Shown here: in pieces, positions 1-6,912 of the stretch
Layout: each line of letters starts with the position of its first letter
Position numbering within the stretch: position 1 is the first letter of the stretch
Source: Thermoplasmata archaeon
GTDB taxonomy: Archaea; Thermoplasmatota; Thermoplasmata; RBG-16-68-12
NCBI GenBank assembly: GCA_013329855.1
Contig: DUJI01000086.1
Span: 1 to 8,496 of the forward strand
Length of the DNA: 8,496 nucleotides
Direction: 5' to 3'
The notes under the pieces: generated by a model
What the model was told of the DNA's origin: nothing
Database searches by the model: none
What the model saw: only the letters and a program-made list of their open reading frames with translations
Position numbers and translations under genes: made by a program

Positions 1-216
1 GAGTACCTCCGGCGGCCCTGGGTTTCGACGGGCCTCGGCCACGGATCGCGCGCCCACGCGCCCAACGAGTACGCGTCGATCGACGGGATGAAGCGGTTCA
101 TGCTGGGTGAGGCGAGCCTGCTGTACGCTGCGGCGCAGGCCCACGGCCGCGACAGCATTGACGCGCCGCGAAGGCGGCCGCGGGAATTGTACGAAAAGGC
201 CCGCTCCACGACGTGA
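1..216 (+). CDS. M20-family metallopeptidase, C-terminal fragment
   Basis: Reading frame 1 is open from the window edge to a TGA at 214-216, giving the last 71 residues of a protein that starts upstream. Residues 13-24 (GHGSRAHAPNEY) match the late motif of M20 zinc peptidases of the ArgE/DapE/carboxypeptidase G2 type, in which the histidine of AHAPNE (here His19) supplies a metal ligand and the segment closes the catalytic domain. The following helix (DGMKRFMLGEASLLYAAA) fits the family's last helix. The last 22 or so residues are an Arg-rich tail I do not recognise. Members hydrolyse peptide or N-acyl amide bonds of small substrates in the cytoplasm; the substrate cannot be told from this fragment. 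The next gene is 157 bases away behind its own TATA box, so the peptidase is probably not part of the pilus operon. Confidence 0.72.
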   Translation, partial: EYLRRPWVSTGLGHGSRAHAPNEYASIDGMKRFMLGEASLLYAAAQAHGRDSIDAPRRRPRELYEKARSTT

Positions 217-305
217 AAATCACCTCGGAAATCCCGCCCTGCGAGAGGCCGTGTTCTATGGAGAAAACGGACTCATTCTCAGTCGTGGAATTTCAGCACG
301 ACACC

Positions 306-313
306 TATAAATA
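306..313 (+). promoter_or_regulatory. TATA box of the pilus operon
   Basis: TATAAATA at 306-313 is a good match to the archaeal TATA box and stands out in GC-rich sequence. Archaeal transcription usually starts about 25-30 bases downstream of the box centre, which puts the start near 335-338 and gives a 5' leader of about 36-39 bases before the ATG at 374. No clear purine-rich BRE is visible just upstream (CGACACC). It is the only convincing promoter between 217 and 6798, so it probably drives all five pilus genes. The rest of 217-373 holds nothing else that I can support. Confidence 0.6.
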
Positions 314-364
314 GCGACATCCGGGTTGGCGCGGCATAATGCCCACCGGAGACGCTTCTCCACA

Positions 365-369
365 GGTGA
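365..369 (+). promoter_or_regulatory. Ribosome binding site that fixes the pilin start
   Basis: GGTGA at 365-369 lies 4 bases before ATG 374. A TTG at 326 would open the same frame 16 codons earlier, but it lies upstream of the transcription start predicted from the TATA box at 306-313 and has no Shine-Dalgarno sequence, so 374 is preferred. Confidence 0.6.
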
Positions 370-373
370 CGCA

Positions 374-1336
374 ATGGTCCTTGTAATCCGTCGCGATTTG
401 AGGAGGGACGAACGCGGTGTCGCTTCGACCGTCGGCACGATCATGGCCCTGCTCGTCTTCCTCACGTTCCTGAGCCTGATCGTCAACCAGTACGTCCCCG
501 TGTGGATGAAGGACTCCGAGGCGTCCCACATGGACACCGCGGTAGGCCAGCTCGCCGATGTCAAGGGGGCCATCGACTTCCAGGCCCTCGGCGCCCTCAT
601 GGCCCAGAACGCGGGCGCCCTCTTCGTCCCGAGCACGACGTCCACATCCGTCACGCTAGGCGTGGACGGCGTCCCCATCTTCTCGAGTCCCAGCACGGGC
701 TCACTCACTTCGAATCCGACCCAAGCGAACTGGACCGTGTGGTTCGAGTACAAGATCAACGGGGTCACCACGACGGTGGCCCAGAACGCCTCCGGCCAGT
801 TGGACCTCAATGTCCAGAACCGGTACTACCCCGCGGGTGACATCGTCTACGAGAACGGAGCGGTCCTCCGCTCCCAACCGGATGGCCAGGTGGTCCGCGC
901 CGCCCCCACGTTCCAGGCGAGCAAGACGGGCTCCAACCTGAACCTCGCCTTCGAGCTGGTGAGCCTCTACGGAAGCGGCAGCGCGACGGGGACTTCGACC
1001 CAAATCGTCAACACGAAGGTCTTCGCGGTGAGCCAGCAGACGTACAACGTCACGTCGCCGCTGTACGTGAACCACACCTCGCCGTACGCCCTCGGCTGGT
1101 TCAACTTCTTCAACTCGAGCCTCTCCTCGAGCCTGAACGTGAGGCCCTCGACCACGGTGGCGGGTCCCATCACGACGGTGACCTACTCGCCGCTCTACCA
1201 ACTCGTCCTCACGAACCTGGGTGCGTTCTCGTACCGCCTCAACATGGTCGTCTACAACACGCCCCTCTTCCTCTCCTTCACGCTCCAGCAGCTGTATGTG
1301 AACGTCGGTGTGGGTCAGAGTTCGACCCCGGTGTGA
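374..1336 (+). CDS. Type IV pilin-like secreted protein with class III signal peptide
   Basis: A 320-residue protein. The N-terminus is basic (RRDLRRDERG) and runs straight into a hydrophobic helix at about residues 16-37, then NQYVPVWM. This is the arrangement of archaeal class III signal peptides, which the prepilin peptidase cuts after Lys/Arg-Gly; the predicted cut is after Gly15, leaving VASTVGTIM as the mature N-terminus. There is no Glu at mature position 5 as in bacterial type IV pilins. Residues 45-320 are a Ser/Thr/Asn/Val-rich, probably beta-rich outer domain with N-X-S/T sequons at Asn138, Asn225, Asn233 and Asn247, consistent with a glycosylated surface protein. The stretch around 150-178 (YYPAGDIVYENGAV) recalls uncharacterised pilin-like families annotated in haloarchaea and Thermoplasmata, from memory only. 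It is first in an operon with two assembly ATPases and two platform proteins, so it is the likely major subunit or substrate. It could instead be a minor or tip subunit. No archaellin features were recognised. Confidence 0.72.
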   Translation: MVLVIRRDLRRDERGVASTVGTIMALLVFLTFLSLIVNQYVPVWMKDSEASHMDTAVGQLADVKGAIDFQALGALMAQNAGALFVPSTTSTSVTLGVDGVPIFSSPSTGSLTSNPTQANWTVWFEYKINGVTTTVAQNASGQLDLNVQNRYYPAGDIVYENGAVLRSQPDGQVVRAAPTFQASKTGSNLNLAFELVSLYGSGSATGTSTQIVNTKVFAVSQQTYNVTSPLYVNHTSPYALGWFNFFNSSLSSSLNVRPSTTVAGPITTVTYSPLYQLVLTNLGAFSYRLNMVVYNTPLFLSFTLQQLYVNVGVGQSSTPV

Positions 1337-1345
1337 GGTGGAAAT

Positions 1346-2998
1346 ATGCCCAAGCGCAAGAAGGTCATGATGCCCAAGGGATCGATGGCGCAGAAGGCGG
1401 AGTGGTCAGGCTCCCGCGGCTCGTACCTCACCCAGATCCCCGACCTCGACCGGGAGTCGCTCGAGGAGATCGAGGTGACCCCCATCCGTGAACCCTTCAC
1501 CTACTCCCGGGTCGTCTACGACCACGACCGTTCCGAGTACGTCTACGAGGTCTGGGAGCCCCAACTCGACGACCGCGAGAAGGAGCTCCTCGACATGCTC
1601 AAGGACTCCCTCCAGCGCACCCTGGAGTACGAGTGGGACAAGATGGCGGAGAAGGACAAGAAGGAGTACCTCGAGGAGGCCGTGGAATCGTTCATCCACT
1701 CCCGCGGCCTGCGCCTCGAGCCCGCGTCCCGCGACAAGATTGTCTACTACATCATCCGGGACTTCGTGGGCTACGGGCCCGTCGACGTCCTCATGGCCGA
1801 CGCCCGGATCGAAGACGTTTCCTGCGACGGCACGGGCATCCCCCTGTTCATCTTCCACCAGAAGTACGAATCGATCAAGACGAGCGTCGTGTTCACGGAC
1901 GAGGACATCCTCAACTCGTTCGCCGTCATGCTGGGCCAGCGCTGCGCCAAGCAGATCTCCGTCGCGAGCCCCATCCTGGACGGGACGAGCGTGGAAGGTC
2001 ACCGCGTCCAGGCGACGTACAGCAAGGAGGTCACGACGCGCGGCTCGTCCTTCACCATCCGGCGGTACAAGGAGAAGCCCTTCACCCCGGTCGAGCTGGT
2101 CAAGTTCGGGACCGCCAGCCCCGAGATGGTCGCGTACCTCTGGATCGCCGTGGAGAACGGCAAGTCCATGATGGTGTGCGGCGGGACCGCGTCCGGGAAG
2201 ACCGCAACCCTGAACAGCGCCGCGCTGTTCATCCGCCCCGGCGCGAAGATCGTGTCCATCGAGGACACCCGCGAGATCAACCTTCCCCACGAGAACTGGA
2301 TCCCCGGCACGACCCGCACGGGCGTGGGCGAGCGCGGGGCCGACGGCAAGGCCGGCGGCGAGATCGACATGTACGACCTCGTGCGCGCGGCGCTGCGCCA
2401 GCGGCCGAACTACATCCTGGTCGGAGAGGTCCGAGGCGCGGAGACGTACACCATGTTCCAGGCCATGGCCACGGGGCACCCGACCATGTCCACGATGCAC
2501 GCGGACTCCGTCAAGTCCATGGTCAACCGGCTGGAGAACCCGCCGATCAACACCCCGCGCATCCTGCTGACCGCCCTGAACTTCGTGATCATCCAGACCC
2601 ACGCGCGGATCGGCGACTCCATCGTCCGCCGGATCAAGCAGGTTGTCGAGCTCGTCGGGTTCGAGCCCGAGACGAACGAGCTGATCACGAACACGGTCTA
2701 CGAATGGGACCCCGCCACGGACACGTTCGTCTACAAAGGGCACTCGTTCCTCTTCGACGAGATCATGGAAATGAAGAACATGACCCACGAGGAGATGGAG
2801 TCCGAGTTCCAGCGTCGGATCGACATCATCAACTACATGGCCGAGAAGGGGATGACGGACTTCCGCGAGATCGCGAAGATCGTCGTGTCCTACTACCAGT
2901 ACCCGGAGGACACCGCAAAGCGGATCCGCGACGAGATGGGATGGACCGACCAGAAGGCCGAGAAGGCCGTCGAGGCGGGAGGTGAGGCCGTTGGCTAA
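1346..2998 (+). CDS. Type IV pilus/archaellum-type assembly ATPase 1 (ArlI/FlaI-TadA family)
   Basis: A 550-residue cytoplasmic secretion ATPase of the GspE/VirB11 superfamily, which as a hexamer powers filament assembly through the membrane platform. Seen in order: an N-terminal regulatory domain (about 40-270) with the ArlI-like block GYGPVDVLM...IEDVSCDG (142-162) and SSFTIRR (234-240); Walker A GGTASGKT (279-286); aspartate box EDTRE (306-310); Walker B-like VGEVRG with Glu361; histidine box STMHADS with His385. All catalytic motifs are intact. A loop rich in Gly and charged residues (about 322-338) follows the aspartate box. The C-terminus ends in a charged, Ala-rich tail. The start has GAGGTGG at 1335-1341 overlapping the pilin stop codon. 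It lies 9 bases after the pilin and overlaps the next gene by 8 bases. The family is sure; whether it drives extension, retraction or secretion is not visible. Confidence 0.93.
   Translation: MPKRKKVMMPKGSMAQKAEWSGSRGSYLTQIPDLDRESLEEIEVTPIREPFTYSRVVYDHDRSEYVYEVWEPQLDDREKELLDMLKDSLQRTLEYEWDKMAEKDKKEYLEEAVESFIHSRGLRLEPASRDKIVYYIIRDFVGYGPVDVLMADARIEDVSCDGTGIPLFIFHQKYESIKTSVVFTDEDILNSFAVMLGQRCAKQISVASPILDGTSVEGHRVQATYSKEVTTRGSSFTIRRYKEKPFTPVELVKFGTASPEMVAYLWIAVENGKSMMVCGGTASGKTATLNSAALFIRPGAKIVSIEDTREINLPHENWIPGTTRTGVGERGADGKAGGEIDMYDLVRAALRQRPNYILVGEVRGAETYTMFQAMATGHPTMSTMHADSVKSMVNRLENPPINTPRILLTALNFVIIQTHARIGDSIVRRIKQVVELVGFEPETNELITNTVYEWDPATDTFVYKGHSFLFDEIMEMKNMTHEEMESEFQRRIDIINYMAEKGMTDFREIAKIVVSYYQYPEDTAKRIRDEMGWTDQKAEKAVEAGGEAVG
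2978..2985 (+). promoter_or_regulatory. Strong Shine-Dalgarno selecting a TTG start inside the upstream gene
   Basis: GGAGGTGA at 2978-2985 is a full anti-Shine-Dalgarno match placed 5 bases before TTG 2991. A GTG at 2982 lies inside this site and so cannot use it. The site sits within the last codons of ATPase 1, so translation of platform half A is probably coupled to that gene. Confidence 0.65.
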
Positions 2999-4028
2999 TA
3001 CGGCATTTGAGAAGCTGGAGACCCGCGGGACCCTGACCAAGACCAAGCGGTTCCGCCCCGGCGAGGAGGCCGAGGAGGGCGCGCACCTGGTCAAGCTCCC
3101 CAAGGGTGCCAAGCCCGTGAACGTGAGCCTCTCCCCGCGGGAGCAGCTCGCCTGGAGGACCTTCGGGAAGTTCGTGCAGGCCCGACGGCACGAGAACCCG
3201 GAGCTGGAGGACAACCTGTTCAAGGCGCACATCCGCCTGCGACCCGAGGAGTACCTGGCGGTCGCTTGGATGAACACGACGATCGTCGCCGTGGCCGCCG
3301 TCGCGGCCGCCCTGGTCCTGGCCCTCTTGCTGGCGTTCCTCTCCGTGGACGTCGTCACCCTGCTGATCATCTTCGCCCTCGTGGCGGCAATCCCCATCTT
3401 CCTGATGTACATGATCTACTTCGGCCTGCCCATCGGGTACAAGGGCAAGCCCGCGGCGGGGGCGAAGCGGCGCGGGACCAAGATCGACAAGAAGATCTCC
3501 GGCGCGATGTCCTTCGTCTCCGCCATGGCGTCCGCCGATGTCCCCGTGGACGTCATCTTCAAGGAGCTCTCCAAGCAGAGCGTCTACGGCGAGGTCGCCA
3601 AGGAGGCCGAATGGATCACCCGGGACACGGAGCTCCTCGGCATGGACATCCTGACGGCCATCCGCCGGGCGGCCCAGCGCTGCCCGTCCGCCAAGTTCCA
3701 GGACTTCCTCCAGGGCGTCGTCACCACGTCCACGAGCGGCGGTCAGCTCAAGCCGTACTTCCTCCTGAAGGCGGAGCAGTTCGAGAAGGAGGACCGGCTC
3801 GAGATGCGGAAGAAGATGGAGACCCTGGGGATGCTCGCGGAGTCCTTCGTCACTGTCGTGGTCGCGTTCCCCCTGTTCCTGGTCGTCATCATGGCCATCA
3901 TGGCCCTCATCAGCAAGGGCGGCACGGGATTCATCCTGGAGCTGCTGTACGTGGTCGTCGCCTTGATGATCCCCCTCAGCCAGTTCGGATTCATCTTCGT
4001 GATCTGGAACATGGAACAGGAGGCCTGA
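2991..4028 (+). CDS. Type II/IV secretion platform protein, half A (resembles first half of ArlJ/FlaJ; T2SSF family)
   Basis: A 345-residue polytopic membrane protein starting at TTG 2991 behind a perfect GGAGGTGA; the alternative GTG at 2982 would add three residues. Residues 1-92 are a charged cytoplasmic region. Hydrophobic segments lie at about 95-117, 121-145, 284-307 and 315-338. Between the second and third is one cytoplasmic T2SSF-type helical domain (about 165-280), with VPVDVIFKEL, EAEWITRDTELLGMD, PSAKFQDFLQG and TSTSGGQLKPYF, the pattern I associate with the first such domain of archaeal ArlJ/TadC proteins. These proteins form the inner-membrane platform that couples the ATPase hexamer to pilin insertion. 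The gene overlaps ATPase 1 by 8 bases and is followed after 1 base by a second platform gene, so the pair probably makes one complex. Confidence 0.85.
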   Translation: MANTAFEKLETRGTLTKTKRFRPGEEAEEGAHLVKLPKGAKPVNVSLSPREQLAWRTFGKFVQARRHENPELEDNLFKAHIRLRPEEYLAVAWMNTTIVAVAAVAAALVLALLLAFLSVDVVTLLIIFALVAAIPIFLMYMIYFGLPIGYKGKPAAGAKRRGTKIDKKISGAMSFVSAMASADVPVDVIFKELSKQSVYGEVAKEAEWITRDTELLGMDILTAIRRAAQRCPSAKFQDFLQGVVTTSTSGGQLKPYFLLKAEQFEKEDRLEMRKKMETLGMLAESFVTVVVAFPLFLVVIMAIMALISKGGTGFILELLYVVVALMIPLSQFGFIFVIWNMEQEA

Positions 4029-4029
4029 C

Positions 4030-4974
4030 ATGGCCCGCGAAGATCTGGAACAGGCGCGCATCCGCCTCTACCAGAAGGCGGACCGGTCCAAGTTCATCCT
4101 CGGAATCAGCACGGCGCTCCTCGTGGTCTTCGGGTTCATCGCGTTCCTGAACCTAATCAAGTCCGTGGAGTTCAGCTTCCGCGCCCCGGCCGCGGATGCG
4201 ACGCCGGATCAGGTCGCTGTCCAGAACTTCCTGAACTGGCTCGTCATCGCGATCCTGAGTTTCATCGGACCCTACGGCTTCTACAACGCCCGGAAGCAGC
4301 GGGAGATCAAGCAGGTGGAGCGCCGGCTGCCCGACTTCTTGCGCGACGTCGCGGAGGCGGGTCGGTTCGGCATGACCCTCGCCGATGCCATCGTCGTCTC
4401 CAGCTCGGGTCGCTACGGCAAGCTCACCCCCGAAATTAAGAAGATGGCCGCGCAGATTAGCTGGGGGGTTCCCGCAACGGAGGCCCTGCATCTCTTCGCG
4501 GAGCGCGTGAAGACGCCCATGGTCCAGCGAGTTGTCGCGATTATCGTGAAGTCCTCCGACGCGGGCGGTGACGTGGCCGACGTGCTCACCATGGTCTCCC
4601 ACGATACGAAGGAGAACCAGCTCACGGAGGACGAGCGCAGGATCGCGATGTCCACATACGTCGCGGTCATCTACATCTCATTCATGGTGTTCCTGGTGAC
4701 CATCTGGATCCTGAACGTCACGTTCCTGCCCAAGATGGTCGAGGCGAGCGGCTCCCTGGCGGGCACCACGGCCCTCGCCGGTTCCAGCCCGCTCGCGGAG
4801 AATCTCCCCGATGTGGTGTACCAGATCAAGATCGCGTTCTTCGTCGCGACCATCGTGCACGGCCTGGGCGACGGCATCCTCGCCGGCGTCCTGGACAACG
4901 GGAAGATCCCCACGGGACTCCGCCACAGCTTCATCATGCTCCTGATCGCCCTGTTCGGCTTCCTGTTGATCTGA
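4030..4974 (+). CDS. Type II/IV secretion platform protein, half B (resembles second half of ArlJ/FlaJ; T2SSF family)
   Basis: A 314-residue membrane protein; ATG 4030 has GGAGG at 4019-4023, 6 bases upstream, and follows the previous stop by one base (TGACATG). Hydrophobic segments lie at about 21-42, 66-85, 209-232, 267-288 and 299-314. The cytoplasmic domain (about 95-205) has RRLPDFLRDVAEAGRFGMTL, YGKLTPEIKK, ISWGVPATEAL, TPMVQR and DAGGDVADVL, which match the second T2SSF domain of archaeal ArlJ/TadC proteins. The protein ends directly after the last hydrophobic stretch. It should pair with half A to form the assembly platform. It could equally be called TadC-like, with half A as TadB-like; the sequence does not settle the naming. 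The next gene starts 9 bases later. Confidence 0.88.
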   Translation: MAREDLEQARIRLYQKADRSKFILGISTALLVVFGFIAFLNLIKSVEFSFRAPAADATPDQVAVQNFLNWLVIAILSFIGPYGFYNARKQREIKQVERRLPDFLRDVAEAGRFGMTLADAIVVSSSGRYGKLTPEIKKMAAQISWGVPATEALHLFAERVKTPMVQRVVAIIVKSSDAGGDVADVLTMVSHDTKENQLTEDERRIAMSTYVAVIYISFMVFLVTIWILNVTFLPKMVEASGSLAGTTALAGSSPLAENLPDVVYQIKIAFFVATIVHGLGDGILAGVLDNGKIPTGLRHSFIMLLIALFGFLLI

Positions 4975-4983
4975 GGTGAAACG

Positions 4984-6798
4984 ATGTCCCAGTCCACGGA
5001 TACGGAATACGCGGAGACCCTCGAGGACCTCGACTCGAAGAAGGCCCAGGTGGCCGAGCGCGTGAAGCGCCTGGACCAGGAGAAGGCCGAGGCCCAGAAG
5101 ATGCTCGCGGAGATCGAGGAGACCCGCAAGCGTACGCTGTTCGCGGCCCTCGACTCGATCAAGAAGCGCTACTTCGGGCGCCTCCTCGGCGACAAGGGCA
5201 TCAAGGTGAAGGCTCCGCGGGTCAGCGGCGTCGAGGAGGCGACCCTCGGCAAGATCACCACGATCCCGAAGATCGTCCAGCGCAACATGAACGAGATCGA
5301 GATCCAGCCCATCCTGAAGAACTACTCCTACGTCCGCATCTTGTACGACACCCTCGCGAACGAGTACTTCTACGAGGCCATCGAGCCCAAGCTCCTCGAG
5401 GAGGAGTCCGAGCTGCTCGACGTCCTCAAGGAGATCATCGTTGCGAACCTCGAGCTGCTCGAGGACGCGGACAAGGGCGAGAAAGAGACCTACCTCCGCC
5501 GCGTCGTCGACGGGCTGCTCCGGGAGCTCGGCGTCGAGCTGCACCCCGTGTCCAAGGAGCGGATCGTCTACTACGTCCTCCGGGATTTCATCCGGTACGG
5601 ACCTATCGATGTGGTCATGACGGACATCCAGGTCGAAGACGTCTCCTGTGACGGCGTGAGGGTGCCGTTCTACATCTACCACCGCAAGTACGGCTCCATC
5701 CCGTCCAACCTGAAGTTCGACTCCGCGGAGGAGCTTGACTCGTTCGTCATCTGGCTCGCCCAGAGGTGCGGCAAGCACATCTCCGTCGCGCAGCCCATGC
5801 TCGATGCGACCATCCCGGACGGCTCGCGTCTCCAGGCCACCCTGGGGATGCACGTGACCAAGCGCGGCTCCTCGTTCACGATCCGGCGGTTCCGGGAGAA
5901 CCCCTTCACCCCGCTGGACATGATCCGCTTCAAGACCCTGTCGCCCGAGATGGCCTCCTACCTCTGGTTGGCGATTGAGAACGGCCAGAGCATGCTCATC
6001 TGCGGCGGAACGGCGTCCGGGAAGACGACCACGCTGAATGCGATCCTCCTGTTCATCCCGCCCCAGATGAAGATCGTCTCCATCGAGGACACCCGGGAGC
6101 TCAACCTGCCCCATGAGAACTGGGTCCCCCTGCTCACGCGCGGCGGATTCGGCGGCAAGAGCGTGGCCACGGGGAAGGCGGCGGGCGAGATCGACATGTT
6201 CGACCTGCTCATCGCGGCCCTCCGGCAGCGCCCCCAGTACATGATGGTCGGTGAGGTCCGTGGGTCCGAGGCCTTCGTCGTGTTCCAGGCCATGGCCACC
6301 GGCAAGTCCGCGTACACCACGTTCCACGCGGACGACGTCCAGGCCATGGTCCACCGTCTCGAGAACGACCCCATCAACCTGCCGCGCGCCCTCGTCGCCG
6401 CACTGGACATCGTCCTGCTCCAAGCCCAGGTCAAGGTGGGGACCGACATGACGCGCCGTGTGAAGTCCATCGTCGAGATCGTGGGCACGGATCCCGAGTC
6501 CAACGAGCTGATCACGAACTCCGCGTACACGTGGAATCCCGCGGATGATACGTTCAACTACTCCGGCCACAGCTATGTTTACGAGAAGATCTCCCTGGCC
6601 CGGAACTGGAACCAGCGGCGCATGGAGCAAGAGGTGAAGCGCCGGTTGGACCTGTTCGAGTACATGAAGCGGACCGGGGTGCAGAACTACCGCGAGGTGG
6701 CCAAGATCGTGTCCTCCTACTACAAGGACCCGGAGGGCATGATCAAGATCGTCCGCGACACCCTCGCCGCCCAGGGCGCCCAACCCGCCGCGGCTTGA
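4984..6798 (+). CDS. Type IV pilus/archaellum-type assembly ATPase 2 (ArlI/FlaI-TadA family) with N-terminal coiled coil
   Basis: A 604-residue paralog of ATPase 1. ATG 4984 has GAGGTGA at 4973-4979 overlapping the stop of half B. Residues 10-60 are Lys/Glu/Ala-rich with heptad-like spacing and predict a coiled coil that ATPase 1 lacks. Then come the shared N-terminal domain (about 105-330, with YGPIDVVM and VEDVSCDG), Walker A GGTASGKT (341-348), aspartate box EDTRE (368-372), Walker B-like VGEVRG with Glu424 and histidine box TTFHAD with His448. All motifs are intact, so it should be active. By my hand count 52 of 75 aligned residues from the FTP motif through the aspartate box are identical to ATPase 1 (residues 308-382 against 246-320), so the two arose by duplication. 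It closes the operon. It may oppose ATPase 1, form mixed rings with it, or serve a second substrate; none of these can be decided here. Confidence 0.93.
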   Translation: MSQSTDTEYAETLEDLDSKKAQVAERVKRLDQEKAEAQKMLAEIEETRKRTLFAALDSIKKRYFGRLLGDKGIKVKAPRVSGVEEATLGKITTIPKIVQRNMNEIEIQPILKNYSYVRILYDTLANEYFYEAIEPKLLEEESELLDVLKEIIVANLELLEDADKGEKETYLRRVVDGLLRELGVELHPVSKERIVYYVLRDFIRYGPIDVVMTDIQVEDVSCDGVRVPFYIYHRKYGSIPSNLKFDSAEELDSFVIWLAQRCGKHISVAQPMLDATIPDGSRLQATLGMHVTKRGSSFTIRRFRENPFTPLDMIRFKTLSPEMASYLWLAIENGQSMLICGGTASGKTTTLNAILLFIPPQMKIVSIEDTRELNLPHENWVPLLTRGGFGGKSVATGKAAGEIDMFDLLIAALRQRPQYMMVGEVRGSEAFVVFQAMATGKSAYTTFHADDVQAMVHRLENDPINLPRALVAALDIVLLQAQVKVGTDMTRRVKSIVEIVGTDPESNELITNSAYTWNPADDTFNYSGHSYVYEKISLARNWNQRRMEQEVKRRLDLFEYMKRTGVQNYREVAKIVSSYYKDPEGMIKIVRDTLAAQGAQPAAA

Positions 6799-6894
6799 TG
6801 GGCTCCCTCCTCCCCGCGAGTTCTCCGGATCTGCCGCCACGCGCCGAGCCCGGCCGGGAGCCGAGACCGTCCGTCCACGCGGGTTTCTCAAACT

Positions 6895-6902
6895 CATACA
6901 TA
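6895..6902 (+). promoter_or_regulatory. Possible weak TATA element of the methyltransferase gene
   Basis: CATACATA at 6895-6902 is the most TATA-like stretch between the pilus operon and the next gene, in a short AT-richer patch (6885-6903) of an otherwise GC-rich 114-base gap. Its centre is about 29 bases before ATG 6928, the usual spacing for a leaderless archaeal transcript starting at that ATG. The match is poor. The rest of the gap shows only a GC palindrome (CCCGGCCGGG, 6849-6858) of unknown meaning. Confidence 0.25.
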
Positions 6903-6912
6903 CGGCGAGCGG

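Noticed and set aside
258..314. An 18-codon open frame (ATG 258 to TAG 312-314)
   Set aside because: It ends inside the TATA box and so lies outside the predicted operon transcript; too short for any coding evidence.
326..373. Upstream TTG start for the pilin
   Set aside because: It lies before the transcription start expected from the TATA box at 306-313, has no Shine-Dalgarno, and would put 16 extra residues before a signal peptide that is complete from ATG 374.
1406..3412. A 668-codon open frame on the minus strand
   Set aside because: Antisense shadow of ATPase 1 and platform half A with the same biased composition; no recognisable domain.
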